Source: JADGNZ01 sp963715895 (lineage in GTDB: Bacteria; Acidobacteriota; Thermoanaerobaculia; Gp7-AA8). Taken from it: DNA of 64,000 bases. The notes under the pieces are model-generated. The model worked only from the letters and a program-made list of their open reading frames with translations. It did not search any database and was not told the origin of the DNA. The translations under genes were made by a program, and so were the position numbers. Shown in pieces: positions 1 to 8,958 of the stretch; the stretch's first letter is position 1; the number at the start of each line of letters is the position of its first letter. Location: the NCBI GenBank assembly GCA_963715895.1, contig OY970284.1, forward strand, positions 6,014,001 to 6,078,000. Reading direction: 5' to 3'.

Positions 1-710
1 ATGCTGGCCACACCGGGAGGGGTGGCGCCATGATTTCCGTGGCAGTCGTTGCACGTCGGCGCGGTCAGATCGCCCTTCACCAGCAGCGCCTTGGCGTGAA
101 CGCTCGTGCTCCAGTTCGCGTATTGGTCGGTCGGCAGTGCACGCCCGTTCGCGTGCATTCTCTTCGGGTCGGAATGGCAGCGGCTGCAGGTTTCCGCGAC
201 ATGGGTCGGATAAACCGGCGACTCGGGATTGCCTTTCCTGCGAATGTTATGGACGGAGTGGCAATCGATGCATGTAGCCACGTCCTCCACGCCCTTCTTC
301 AATTGCTGGCCATGGTGGCTCGTCCAATACTCGCTGACCTCGTCGACGCGCGCCGAGGGATTGAAACGGTTCATATACGCGGCCGACGAATGGCAGCGGC
401 CGCAGAAGTCAGGGATTGCCGTGCGCTTCGGAGCGCCGACATAAGGATTGGGCTTGAATTTCGGATCCATGGCCCCGGCGATGTCATCGCCGAGCTTGGG
501 ATCGGGATTGCCGCCGTGGCAATCGTGACAGGAGAGGCCGACCTGCGAATGGACGTCGACGTTGAAATGCTTCACCTTGGCCTTGGCGGCGTCATCGAAC
601 AGCTCACCGCCGTGGCAATGGATGCACGACGTCTGGGCGGAGGCCACGCCCCTTGCGCAGAGGATCGCCCAGAGGATCACGACAGCAACAGCGAGCAGAC
701 GCGCTCTCAT
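1..710 (-). CDS. Multihaem c-type cytochrome, C-terminus cut by window edge
   Basis: The gene reads leftwards and runs off the window, so only about 236 residues are visible. It starts with a hydrophobic export signal (residues ~4-24). Six CxxCH haem sites follow at roughly residues 29, 61, 103, 147, 175 and 220 (for example CIHCH, CHDCH, CGRCH). It is therefore at least a hexahaem cytochrome, expected in the periplasm or attached to the membrane. Its ATG overlaps the stop of the cytochrome b gene (ATGA). With the Rieske gene this forms a three-gene bc-type complex in which a multihaem protein takes the place of mono-haem cytochrome c1. The electron partner cannot be told from sequence. Long open frames on the opposite strand here are shadows. 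Confidence 0.9.
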   Translation of the reverse strand, partial: MRARLLAVAVVILWAILCARGVASAQTSCIHCHGGELFDDAAKAKVKHFNVDVHSQVGLSCHDCHGGNPDPKLGDDIAGAMDPKFKPNPYVGAPKRTAIPDFCGRCHSSAAYMNRFNPSARVDEVSEYWTSHHGQQLKKGVEDVATCIDCHSVHNIRRKGNPESPVYPTHVAETCSRCHSDPKRMHANGRALPTDQYANWSTSVHAKALLVKGDLTAPTCNDCHGNHGATPPGVAS

Positions 711-1861
711 CGATTCTCCGTTTTCCGCCCGCCGCGCGTAATGAAAGCGAGGAGCAATAGCAGGATCCCGCTGAGAATCACCACATACAGCGGGAGCAGT
801 GACATGTAGCCCCAGCACGTCATCCCGATGACGAAGAGCAGGGCCACGGCGCCGACGATCGACCAGACCTTCCCCTTGCCGGGGGCGCTTCGATCGAGGA
901 AGGGCACCAGCATCAGCAGCAGGCCGAGGGCGCCGAAGAGAAGGATGGGAATGGCCTCGTATTCGAGTCCGAGAATCTCGCCGCCGGGAACGAGCTTCAA
1001 TGTCTGGAACATGAAGACGAAGTACCACTCCGGCCGGATGTTTTCGTAGGCAGGAGCGAAAAGGTCCGCCTTCTCGCCGAGCTCCCACGGAAAGAGCGCC
1101 GCCAGGGCGGCCAGGCAGCCGAGGGCGAAGAGCCAGCCGGAGAGATCGCGCAGTGCGAAATGCGGGAAGAACTTCATCGGCTTCCGCTTGGCCGCCTCCT
1201 CTTCACAGGACGGCGGAACGCTCATCCCCTTCAATTGCACGAGGGCGAGATGGGCGCCCAGGAACACACAGGTAATGGCCGGCAGCACCGCCACGTGCCA
1301 TCCATAGAAACGCGAGAGCGTTCCGCCGGACACACGGTCACCGCCGCGAAGGAAGCGAACCATCCAGTGGCCGATAAACGGCACGGCGCCGGCGATATCG
1401 GTTCCGACCTTCGTTGCGAAGAATGCCAGCTGATTCCAGGGAAGAAGGTAACCGGAGAATCCGAATCCCAGGATCAGGAAGAGGACGAAAACGCCGCTGA
1501 CCCAGGTCAGCTCGCGCGGCGGCCGGTACGCTTTCAGGAAATAGACGCTGGCCAGATGCAGCATGGCGAAGAAGACCATGAGATTCGCCGACCACGAGTG
1601 AATGGAGCGGATCAGCCAGCCGAACGGCACCACGGTCATGATGAACTCGACCGATTCGAAGGCCTCGTTCGCCGACGGTCTGTAATAGAGCATCAGCAGA
1701 ACGCCGGTGCAGACCTGGACGAGGAAGAAGAAGAGCGTCATCCCTCCCAGGTAATAGAAGACGGTATAACGATGAACGGGGACGGTCTTGTGGGAGCCGA
1801 GCTCGACGATCGTCGACAGACCGAGGCGGTCATCAAGCCATTTTCCTGCGCGAGCGATCAT
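707..1861 (-). CDS. Cytochrome b subunit of a bc-type quinol oxidising complex
   Basis: A 384-residue polytopic membrane protein of the cytochrome b/b6 family. It oxidises quinol and passes electrons to the Rieske centre. Expected haem-ligand histidine pairs are seen at about residues 88/102 and 189/204 (IHSW, LHL, GWHV, AHL). The Qo-site PEWY motif is at about 277-280 and is followed by further membrane spans, so the b6-like and subunit-IV-like parts are fused, as in bc1 cytochrome b. It starts 7 bp after the Rieske stop and overlaps the multihaem cytochrome gene by an ATGA. Family assignment is firm; whether the complex works in nitrate-, metal- or oxygen-linked respiration is not shown. 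Confidence 0.93.
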   Translation of the reverse strand: MIARAGKWLDDRLGLSTIVELGSHKTVPVHRYTVFYYLGGMTLFFFLVQVCTGVLLMLYYRPSANEAFESVEFIMTVVPFGWLIRSIHSWSANLMVFFAMLHLASVYFLKAYRPPRELTWVSGVFVLFLILGFGFSGYLLPWNQLAFFATKVGTDIAGAVPFIGHWMVRFLRGGDRVSGGTLSRFYGWHVAVLPAITCVFLGAHLALVQLKGMSVPPSCEEEAAKRKPMKFFPHFALRDLSGWLFALGCLAALAALFPWELGEKADLFAPAYENIRPEWYFVFMFQTLKLVPGGEILGLEYEAIPILLFGALGLLLMLVPFLDRSAPGKGKVWSIVGAVALLFVIGMTCWGYMSLLPLYVVILSGILLLLLAFITRGGRKTENR

Positions 1862-1868
1862 GACGCGC

Positions 1869-2330
1869 CTATGCCTTTGAGACGACGATCTTCGCCGGCT
1901 CGGAGCCTTTCGCCAACAGGTTCACTTTGTACGCGGTGAGAGGCCGCGGCGGAGGTCCGGAGACGTTGCGGCCGTTGAGGTCGTAAGCGCCGCCGTGACA
2001 GTTACAGAAAATGCGTGTGCGCTCCTTCTGGTATCCGACGATGCAATCGAGATGGGTGCACGTGGCGGAGAAGGCGCGATATTCGGTGTCCGTCACTTTG
2101 AGCAGGATGACCGGCTCCGCGCCGAAGCGGACGATCTTGAATCCCTTGGTCATTAAGAGAGGATCCGAGGTATCTCCGGCTTCGACCTGATTCGTGGTGG
2201 CCTCGGGGATGAGCGGCGGACTGACAAAGCGGATGATCGGATAAAGGAATGACACCACGACGGCGCCTAAAGAACTGCCGAGGAAGTAATTAAGAAAACG
2301 GCGACGCGGCCGGGATTCCAGAGCATCCAT
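1869..2330 (-). CDS. Rieske iron-sulfur subunit of the bc-type complex
   Basis: A 153-residue protein with an N-terminal membrane anchor (residues ~12-32) preceded by several arginines. The 2Fe-2S ligand boxes CTHLDC (~91-96) and CNCHGG (~109-114) are followed by the GPPPRPL proline loop. It hands electrons from quinol to the cytochrome subunit. First gene of the Rieske - cytochrome b - multihaem cytochrome operon. The ribosome-binding site AGAGGAG lies 10-16 bp upstream of the ATG and is part of an inverted repeat (see the 2343-2400 entry). Confidence 0.94.
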   Translation of the reverse strand: MDALESRPRRRFLNYFLGSSLGAVVVSFLYPIIRFVSPPLIPEATTNQVEAGDTSDPLLMTKGFKIVRFGAEPVILLKVTDTEYRAFSATCTHLDCIVGYQKERTRIFCNCHGGAYDLNGRNVSGPPPRPLTAYKVNLLAKGSEPAKIVVSKA

Positions 2331-2342
2331 CGCTGATTCACT

Positions 2343-2400
2343 CCTCTATTGGACCGCGCGAGCATACCCCGGCAACACATGGGAATGTGTTCAATAGAGG
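2343..2400 (-). promoter_or_regulatory. Nested inverted repeats over the Rieske ribosome-binding site
   Basis: An outer perfect 9-bp inverted repeat (CCTCTATTG at 2343-2351, its complement at 2392-2400) encloses an inner 7-bp one (AACACAT at 2374-2380, ATGTGTT at 2385-2391). Read on the minus strand, the outer repeat contains most of the AGAGGAG Shine-Dalgarno of the Rieske gene, so folding would hide it. The inner palindrome could instead be an operator shared with the divergent gene at 2461. Both readings are inference. Confidence 0.4.
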
Positions 2401-2460
2401 TCACTTATCTGTGTGATCGACGACACCGTGCTAACGTGCGCCGGCATGCTTGGTTGACGT

Positions 2461-3879
2461 ATGGACGTCGAGCAACGGATTGATGATCTCGACCTGCGTC
2501 TGAAACAGATCGAGCTCCGGCTGTCGCAAATGAACGCCGCCGCCGGTGCCGACACCACCGTCTGGACCCCTCCCGCCGAGGAGGTTGCCGCTCCCATGGT
2601 CGACCTCGCGCTCATTGGGAAATCGCTCCTGATCCTCGGCGGAGCGTTCCTGCTTCGCGCTGCCACCGACTCGGCGGCGGTGTCGAGACCGGCCGGCGTG
2701 GCCCTGGGACTGCTCTACGCGATCGCCTGGATCGCCGTGGCCATTCGTGCGGGGCGCGCCGGACGGCGCAGCACCGGCATCTTCTACGCCACGACGGCAT
2801 CGATCATCGCGTATCCGATCGTCTGGGAAGCGGCGACGCGCTTTGGTGTGCTCTCCGCGAACATGGCCGCCATCCTCCTGGCGGGGCTGAGCATCGCCCT
2901 CATCGAGGCCGGGCGGCGCTATGCATTCCCATCGCTGGCATGGATCGCCGCGACCGGTGCCACATGCGACGCCATCCTGCTGGCCTATACGACGAAGTCG
3001 CTCATTCCCTTCCTCATCGAGCTGACGATCATCAGCGCGGTGGCCTTCGTTCTCCATGCCGAGGCGGCCGGATGGGTGCTTGCGGTCGAGAGCGATCTGA
3101 TTGCAGTGGCGCTGATCCTTCTGACGCTGCTCGATCAATCGGGCGACGGCCGGACGATGGCCGCGGTGTGTCTGTTCGTCTTCGCGGCGATCTGGATCGC
3201 TGTGAGTCCGCGGGCGATGATTCAGAGTGCCGCGGCCTCGCTGATCGGAATCGCCGGCGGCACCGCACTGCTCCTGGCGGAGCCGGCGCGCACGATCCTC
3301 TGGAGCGTGGCCGCGCTGGCCGCCGCCGAGATCGCGCGCCGCTGCTCCTCGCGGACAGTGACGGTTACTTTCGTCGTGCAGAGCGCGGTGTGGGGAGCGT
3401 TCGCGGCGATCGGGGGCGGCCTCTTCTCATTCGCCGGCTCGGCGCTGCTGAGCAGCGGAGAATTGCTGGCCATCCCGCTCCCGGCGATCATCGGCGCTGT
3501 TCTCTGTCTGGCCGCCTTTCTTCGAGCACGGAGTGTCGTGCTCCTCGGCATCGCCCTGTGCGGTGCGGCAGCGATGGCGATGTATGCCTTGTCACTCTCG
3601 ATCGGCAACGCCGGCGAGGGAGTGCACGCTCTGGTGAATACCGCGGTGCTCGCGGCCGCGTCGGTGGCGCTGGCGTTGGCCGGACGCCTCTGGCAGGTGC
3701 GCGAGGCGTCGCAGCTCGCAATCGTGTTGCTGGTGCTTACCGGTGCGAAGGTCGTCGCCCAGGACCTTCGCACCGGCACCGCGGCAATGATGTTCATCGC
3801 GCTCGCCGTCTACGGCAGCGCCATGCTGGCCATCGCAAAGATTCGGGTTACTACTTCAGACTCCGCACATACCCGATGA
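2461..3879 (+). CDS. Polytopic membrane protein of unknown function
   Basis: A 472-residue protein with a short charged, coiled-coil-like N-terminus (residues ~1-25, heptad-like leucines). Around a dozen alanine/leucine/isoleucine-rich membrane spans follow from residue ~50 to the end. The layout, N-terminal coiled coil then many short spans, resembles DUF2339-type membrane proteins, but I do not recognise a diagnostic motif. It is divergent from the Rieske operon and its 3' end overlaps the convergent cytochrome c gene by about 29 bp. No function is proposed. Confidence 0.75.
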   Translation: MDVEQRIDDLDLRLKQIELRLSQMNAAAGADTTVWTPPAEEVAAPMVDLALIGKSLLILGGAFLLRAATDSAAVSRPAGVALGLLYAIAWIAVAIRAGRAGRRSTGIFYATTASIIAYPIVWEAATRFGVLSANMAAILLAGLSIALIEAGRRYAFPSLAWIAATGATCDAILLAYTTKSLIPFLIELTIISAVAFVLHAEAAGWVLAVESDLIAVALILLTLLDQSGDGRTMAAVCLFVFAAIWIAVSPRAMIQSAAASLIGIAGGTALLLAEPARTILWSVAALAAAEIARRCSSRTVTVTFVVQSAVWGAFAAIGGGLFSFAGSALLSSGELLAIPLPAIIGAVLCLAAFLRARSVVLLGIALCGAAAMAMYALSLSIGNAGEGVHALVNTAVLAAASVALALAGRLWQVREASQLAIVLLVLTGAKVVAQDLRTGTAAMMFIALAVYGSAMLAIAKIRVTTSDSAHTR

Positions 3880-4150
3880 CGGCTTTGATGTCGTCGGCGG
3901 AGAGCTTGCTGGCCGGCATTTTTCCCTTGCCGTCGGTGAGCGATTTGGTGATCTCCACGTCGGTGAGCTTCTGGATCTCGGGGGAACGGAGGTCCTTAAT
4001 CTTGAGGCTCTTGCCGACCGGGGTCTGTCCGCTGCCATCGGCGCCGTGGCAGGCCGTGCATTTCGTCTTGTAGATGGCCGCGCCATCGGCGAATACCGCT
4101 GCCGGGAGAGCAATCACCACGACCAGTGCCAACAACAGTGTCTTCTTCAT
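3851..4150 (-). CDS. Small mono-haem cytochrome c, exported
   Basis: A 99-residue protein: signal peptide residues 1-21 (ending VFA-D), one haem site CTACH at 31-35, and an axial methionine candidate in the KMPAS segment near residue 78. This is the layout of class I cytochromes c of the cytochrome c6/cbb3 type. The start at 4150 is chosen over a longer upstream frame because it gives a clean signal peptide and has AGGAGA just upstream. It is the third gene behind the BON and rhodanese genes and probably shuttles electrons in the periplasm between the complexes encoded nearby. Confidence 0.9.
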   Translation of the reverse strand: MKKTLLLALVVVIALPAAVFADGAAIYKTKCTACHGADGSGQTPVGKSLKIKDLRSPEIQKLTDVEITKSLTDGKGKMPASKLSADDIKAVIGYVRSLK

Positions 4151-4184
4151 AACGTCTCCTATCTCTCTTTCATCGTATTCGATT

Positions 4185-4679
4185 TTACGGTTCGCGGCCT
4201 TCGTGGACCGGGAGACCGACACCTTGCCAGGATGAGAATCCGCCGAGAAGGGCGGAGGCATCCAGTCCGGCGTTTCGGATGATGAGCGCCGCACGGGCGC
4301 TCGACTCTTCGGCCGGTCACGTGCAGTACGTGACGATCGGCTTGCCGCGCGGAAGGTACGGGAGCTCGCCCTGAATGAAGGAGAGCGGAATGTGCATGGC
4401 CCCCGGGATATGCGCGGCGGTGTAATCGGCGGCATCCCGCACGTCGATCACCACGATTTCTCCGCGCTCCATCCGCTTGCCGAAGTCAGCCTGCGAAATC
4501 CGGGGAACGGATTCCAGCGACTGCGCCGGCGGTGCTGCCGGTGCGTTCATGGCTTCTGTCTCAACCGGCACCGAGGCAGACGGCGTGTCGGTTTTCGCCA
4601 CGCGCGTCGCGCTCCATGCGATGACCGCTCCGGCCAGCAGGCCGGCAGCGACGTAGACGCCTAGATCGCGCGATTTCAT
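4185..4679 (-). CDS. Membrane-anchored rhodanese, candidate selenoprotein (in-frame UGA at 4317-4319)
   Basis: The frame from the ATG at 4679 has an N-terminal anchor (residues ~7-25), a proline/alanine linker and a rhodanese fold (VIDVRDAADY, HIPGAMHIPL). It then meets UGA at 4317-4319, directly after TYCT in the active-site loop. Translation past UGA stays homologous: PAEESSARAALIIRNAG, then LLGGFSSWQGVG, and TAA at 4185-4187. The full product would be 164 residues with position 121 encoded by UGA. Related rhodaneses have a cysteine-rich YCxCPxE loop there. A 7-bp GC-rich hairpin starts 14 nt after UGA. Start overlaps the BON gene stop (ATGA). It is either a selenocysteine protein or a nonsense change; if terminated at UGA it loses the active-site arginine. 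Confidence 0.6.
4284..4302 (-). promoter_or_regulatory. Bacterial SECIS-like hairpin downstream of in-frame UGA
   Basis: On the coding (minus) strand, GAGCGCC and GGCGCTC form a perfect 7-bp stem around the 5-nt loop CGUGC. The stem begins 14 nt, and the loop 21 nt, after the UGA. A G within the first two loop bases, a 4-16 bp stem and a UGA-to-loop distance of 16-37 nt are the general rules described for bacterial SECIS elements. All three are met. It lies inside the coding region, as bacterial elements do. GC-rich coding sequence can make such stems by chance. Confidence 0.45.
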
Positions 4680-5362
4680 TTCACCTCTCCTGGCTGGTCC
4701 GTCCGAGGACGGACGACGATGTGGTCTTCGACACTGGTGATTCCCGGCGCGCAGGAGGCGATCTCGATCAGCACGTCGTGCTCGACGCACGAACCGACCG
4801 TGCCGCGAACGACGATGGTCCGGCCCGAGATCTCCGCGCCAAGGTCAGCGACCATGAGGGCGGCGCTGCGGCGAACCGCCTCCTCGAACGCCCGCTTCGC
4901 CTCGGCATTCTTCGCACGCGGGACGACCCGGATTCGATTGCTGACGCCACGAATGCCGGCAATGTGCAGGAACGCGTCCTCGACGTTCCTCTTCTGCGCC
5001 GCCGACTCGACGATGCCGTCGAGCGTGAGCCATCCCTCCCGTACCGTGACCTTAGGACGTTCCGGGAGCGTAGCCGGCAACGACTCGAGGATGTCGGTGG
5101 CCAGGCGATGCAGGGTGGAGTCGGTACGATAGTTTCCGATCGTCAGCCGCACATCGAGTGCATTCTTCACCGCCGCCACACCGCGGACACGGCGGGCAAG
5201 GGCTTCCGCACAGCGCTTCTCGGAGTAGCTGGGCACGCTGCCCGAGAGCGTGACCTCGGCATCGTCCACCGACACGTCGACCTTGCTGGCATCGACGCGC
5301 GGATCCCACCGAAGCTCGTCAGCCACGTTGCGTTGCAGCCCGGTTTCGGTGTGTTGGTTCAT
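4676..5362 (-). CDS. Triple BON-domain protein
   Basis: About 228 residues made of three consecutive BON domains (approximately residues 5-70, 77-145 and 150-220), each with the VTLSG / LTLDG / IVVRG type strand. BON domains are thought to bind lipid or peptidoglycan-proximal surfaces and occur in osmotic or envelope-stress proteins. I chose the ATG at 5362 because MNQHTETGLQRNVADELRW matches the usual BON protein N-terminus. A start at 5410 would add 16 unconserved residues. No obvious signal peptide, so it may be cytoplasmic. First gene of the BON - rhodanese - cytochrome c operon. Confidence 0.82.
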   Translation of the reverse strand: MNQHTETGLQRNVADELRWDPRVDASKVDVSVDDAEVTLSGSVPSYSEKRCAEALARRVRGVAAVKNALDVRLTIGNYRTDSTLHRLATDILESLPATLPERPKVTVREGWLTLDGIVESAAQKRNVEDAFLHIAGIRGVSNRIRVVPRAKNAEAKRAFEEAVRRSAALMVADLGAEISGRTIVVRGTVGSCVEHDVLIEIASCAPGITSVEDHIVVRPRTDQPGEVK

Positions 5363-5448
5363 ACGTGCAGGAGTGGCAGCACAGGATGAGGCAGCCACAA
5401 ACATATCCATAGCGCGCCTATCACAGCGCGGCGTGAGAAAGTCAGCGA

Positions 5449-5462
5449 GTGACGATCGTCAC
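5449..5462. promoter_or_regulatory. Crp/Fnr-type palindrome upstream of BON operon
   Basis: A perfect palindrome GTGAC-GATC-GTCAC, upstream of the BON gene. It has the same 5-4-5 layout as the ATGAC-N4-RTCAT sites at 5638-5651 and 12089-12102, so it may bind the Crp/Fnr regulator encoded at 11389-12072. Inference from layout only. Confidence 0.4.
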
Positions 5463-5483
5463 CCGGGCAGGTGATGTAGGAGG

Positions 5484-5553
5484 GGTTGTCGGTTGTCGGT
5501 TATCGGTTATCGGTTATCGGTTATCGGTTATCGGTTATCGGTTGTCGGTTGTC
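5484..5553. repeat. Ten-copy 7-bp tandem repeat (GGTTRTC)
   Basis: Ten uninterrupted heptamers, GGTTGTC x2, GGTTATC x6, GGTTGTC x2, sit between the divergent BON operon and the nitrate-reductase-like operon. A short inverted remnant (AACCGATAACC-like) follows at about 5596-5615. The rest of the 5411-5683 gap holds the two palindromes listed separately and no gene. The same heptamer forms an inverted repeat at 53280-53348. Confidence 0.9.
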
Positions 5554-5637
5554 GGGGCTCAGTTGTCGGGTGTTGGTTGTTTGGGCCGACAGCAGACAAC
5601 CAAGACCGATAACCGTGATCAGCGCTCACACCTTCGT

Positions 5638-5651
5638 ATGACAAAAATCAT
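5638..5651 (+). promoter_or_regulatory. Crp/Fnr-type operator of the nitrate-reductase-like operon
   Basis: ATGAC-AAAA-ATCAT, 32 bp ahead of the first gene. The flank CTTCGT directly upstream is nearly the same as at 12089-12102 before ric, where CTTTCGT precedes ATGAC-GGAA-GTCAT. The last gene of the operon encodes a Crp/Fnr protein, so autoregulation is a natural reading. Confidence 0.55.
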
Positions 5652-5683
5652 GTGGCATCCCAAGTGTTGGGAGTAGGCTTGCC

Positions 5684-6748
5684 GTGATGACCTTCGGACG
5701 CATCGGCGAAGAACGGATCGTTGCGCTGTTGTGGGGCGTGCTCTTCACCGCGATCCTGGCCACGCTCATCGTCTTCGGGTCGAGGACCCTGGCCCACTTC
5801 GATGCGGCACTGGTCGGCTACACCTTCGCCGTGCTCTTCGCCACGTTCGCCATCTCCTACCGCTACTCGATGTGGCTGCAGCGTCCACCGACGCGCACGT
5901 ACTGGGTCCGCGGGTGGCAGCTCTTCTTCAGCCGGAAGTACCTGGCCCGCAACATCCGCAACTGGTTCGCCTGGGTGATCAGCGACTTCGCCATGAACCG
6001 CTTCATCTTCCGGCGCGACCGCAAGCGCGGCATAGCCCACGCCCTCATCATGTGGGGCTGCATCCTCGCCTTCGCCATCACCTTCCCGCTCGTCTTCGGG
6101 TGGATTCATTTCGAGACCGTTCCCGGCGACCTCACCACGTACCGCACATATGTCTTCGGTTTCGGCACGAGCTCGTTCCCGATCCATTCCTTCGTGGCCT
6201 TCCTCATCTTCCACGGCCTGGTCTGGTCGGCCTTCCTCGTCATCGCCGGGGTGATGCTGGCCATGCGCCGGCGCATGCGCGATCACGGTGCGGCGGCGGT
6301 GCAGCGTTTCGGAGAAGACATCCTGCCGCTTGTCCTCCTCTTCGCCATCAGCGTGACCGGTCTGCTGCTCACCGCCAGCAACACCTGGATGAAGGGATAC
6401 GGATACGACTTCCTCGCTCTTCTCCACGCGGTGACGGTGATCTTCACGCTGCTCTGGCTTCCGTTCGGGAAGTTCTTTCACATCTTCCAGCGGCCGGCGC
6501 AGCTCGGCGTCAGCTTCTACAAAGACGTCGGCGCGCTGGAAGGGATGGCTCGCTGCCGCCGCTGCGACGCCGAGTACGCCCCGCTGATCCAGATCAATGA
6601 CCTCATCGCCGTGGAGCGAAAACTCGGATACCGCTACGAGATGGACGCCCCCGAAATCGAGCACTACCAGCGCATCTGCCCGGCCTGCCGGCGATCGATG
6701 CTCGCGCTTGCGCAGGGCGATCTCTGGCAGACAACGACAAGGACTTAG
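5684..6748 (+). CDS. NarI/DsrM-like membrane cytochrome b subunit with C-terminal zinc ribbon
   Basis: A 354-residue protein with about six membrane spans and histidines suited to b-haem ligation in the spans (for example IHSFV, FHGLVW, LLHAVTV). It resembles the quinol-oxidising gamma subunits of respiratory nitrate and sulfite reductases. The C-terminal ~80 residues hold two cysteine pairs (CRRCDAEY and CPACRR), a likely zinc ribbon or cluster site facing the catalytic partner. It starts with GTG at 5684 (or ATG at 5687) after GGGAGTAGG. Six base pairs separate it from the molybdoenzyme gene. It probably moves electrons from quinol to the reductase. Confidence 0.85.
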   Translation: MMTFGRIGEERIVALLWGVLFTAILATLIVFGSRTLAHFDAALVGYTFAVLFATFAISYRYSMWLQRPPTRTYWVRGWQLFFSRKYLARNIRNWFAWVISDFAMNRFIFRRDRKRGIAHALIMWGCILAFAITFPLVFGWIHFETVPGDLTTYRTYVFGFGTSSFPIHSFVAFLIFHGLVWSAFLVIAGVMLAMRRRMRDHGAAAVQRFGEDILPLVLLFAISVTGLLLTASNTWMKGYGYDFLALLHAVTVIFTLLWLPFGKFFHIFQRPAQLGVSFYKDVGALEGMARCRRCDAEYAPLIQINDLIAVERKLGYRYEMDAPEIEHYQRICPACRRSMLALAQGDLWQTTTRT

Positions 6749-6754
6749 ATCGAA

Positions 6755-8958
6755 ATGGCCTCACTTCCCAAGGAACAGGACGTCCTCATCGATGCGTACG
6801 GACCCCATCTCAACCGCATGGAGGGTCTGCAGCTCGATACCGGCGTGCAACCGGATAAGGTCGTCAACACGCACTGCTGCTTCTGCGGACAGCAGTGCGG
6901 CATCCAGCTCAAGGTCAAAGACAACGCCGTCATCGGCTTCGAGCCGTGGTACGCCTTCCCCTTCAACAAGGGGATGCTCTGCCCGAAAGGGGTCAAGCGC
7001 TATCTCCAGGGAAACCATCCCGACCGGCTGATCACGGCGCTGGAGCGCGATCCATCGTCGGACACGGGATTCCGACCGATCGCCTACGACGAGGCCATCA
7101 GGAAAGTGGCCACCGCGATCGACCGCATTCAGTCGGCGTATGGTCCGAATGCCTTCGGCGTTCTGTCAGGCGCCAGCCTGACCACGGAGAAGGCCTACCT
7201 GATGGGCAAGTTCGCCCGCGTCTGTCTGAAGACGAAGTACATCGATTACAACGGACGGCTCTGCATGGTCAGCGCCGGCGCGGCGAACAAGAAGGCGTTC
7301 GGCATCGACCGCGCCGCCAACCCATGGTCCGACATCCTGAACGCGGAGGTGGTCGTGATCGCCGGCTCGAATACCGCCGAGTGTGCACCGATCACGACCA
7401 ACTACGTCTGGCAGGCCCGCGAGAACGGCGGGAAGGTCATCGTCGTCGATCCGCGCATCACCCCGATCGCGCGGACCTGCGGACGTCTTCCTGCCGGTCA
7501 AGCCGGGCCGCGACGTCGCGCTCTTCAACGGCATCCTGCAACTGATGATCGAGAACGACTGGCTCGACCACGACTTCATCGAGAACCACACGGTCGGGTT
7601 CGAGGCGGTGGCCGAACACGTCAAGCAATGGACGCCGAAACGGACGGCGGAGGTGACCGGCGTCGCCGAGAAGTCGATCCGCCAGGCCGCGGAGCTGTGG
7701 GGGCAGGCGAAGACGAGCTTCCTGATGCACGCCCGCGGCATCGAGCACCACTCTCATGGCGTGGAGAATTGCCTCAGCACGATCAACATCGTGCTGGCCT
7801 CGGGGCGCATCGGGCGCGAGTTCTGCGGCTACGGAACCATCGTCGGCCAGGGCAACGGACAGGGCGGCCGCGAGCACGGGCAGAAGTGCGATCAACTCCC
7901 CGGCTGGCGGGACATCAGCAATCCGGCCCACCGCGAGTACATCGCCGGCGTCTGGGGCGTTAAGCCGGAAGAGATCCCGGAGGCGGGCGTCGACTGCTAC
8001 GAGATGATGCGCAAGATCGACGCCGGTGAGATCAAGGGGCTCTCTCAATATCTGCTTCAACCCCAAAGTCTCTCTGCCCGACAACGCCTTCGTCACGCGC
8101 GCGCTCGGCAAGCTCGAGTTCTTCACCGTGATCGACTTCTTCCTCAGCGAGACCGCGCAGCACGCCGACATCGTCCTCCCCGGATCGCTTCATGAAGAAG
8201 ATGAAGGGGTGGTCGCGCAGGTCGAAGGACGCGTCATCAAGATCAACAAGGCCGTCGATCCGCCCGGCGATGCGAAGGAGGACTGGCGCGTGATCCAGGA
8301 CATCGCCGCCGCCCTCGGGCGCAGGCACGGGATGACCTTCAACAGTCCGCGCGAGATCTTCGACGAGCTTCGCCTGGCCTCGAAGGGCGGCGTTGCCGAC
8401 TACTTCGGCATCACCTACGAAAAGATCGAGGCCAACAACGGCATCTGCTGGCCATGCCCATCCGAGGATCATCCGGGCACACCAAGGCTGTTCGAACCGG
8501 GCTCATGGAACCCGGTTGCGAACGGCGCCGGGCCGTTTTACTTCCCCGACGGAAAGGCGCGTTTCAACGTCGCTGCCTACCGTCCGCCGGCCGAGGACGT
8601 TGATGAGGAGTATCCGGTCATCCTGACCACGGGGCGGGTGGTGAGCCAGTTCCTCTCCGGAACGCAGACGCGGCGCATCGGGCCGCTCGTCGATCAATAT
8701 CCCGAGCCGCGGATCGAGATCCATCCGAAGCTTGCGGCAAAATACGGGATCGCCGACGGCGACATGGTCACGGCGGAGTCGCGGCGCGGCGACGTCACCC
8801 TCCAGGCCCAGGTGGTGACGACGATCCGTCCCGACACGATCTTCATCCCGTATCACTGGCCGGGCCGGAAGATCGGCCAATCAGCTCACGATCGCCGCGC
8901 AGGATCCGGTGTCGAAGATCCCGGAGTACAAGGTTTGCGCGGTGAGGATCAGAAAGGC

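Noticed and set aside
30..809. Plus-strand open frame at the left edge
   Set aside because: It is antisense to the cytochrome whose six CxxCH sites are clear.
4284..4302. Hairpin as terminator of the rhodanese gene
   Set aside because: No T-run on the minus strand, and coding similarity continues through and beyond it.
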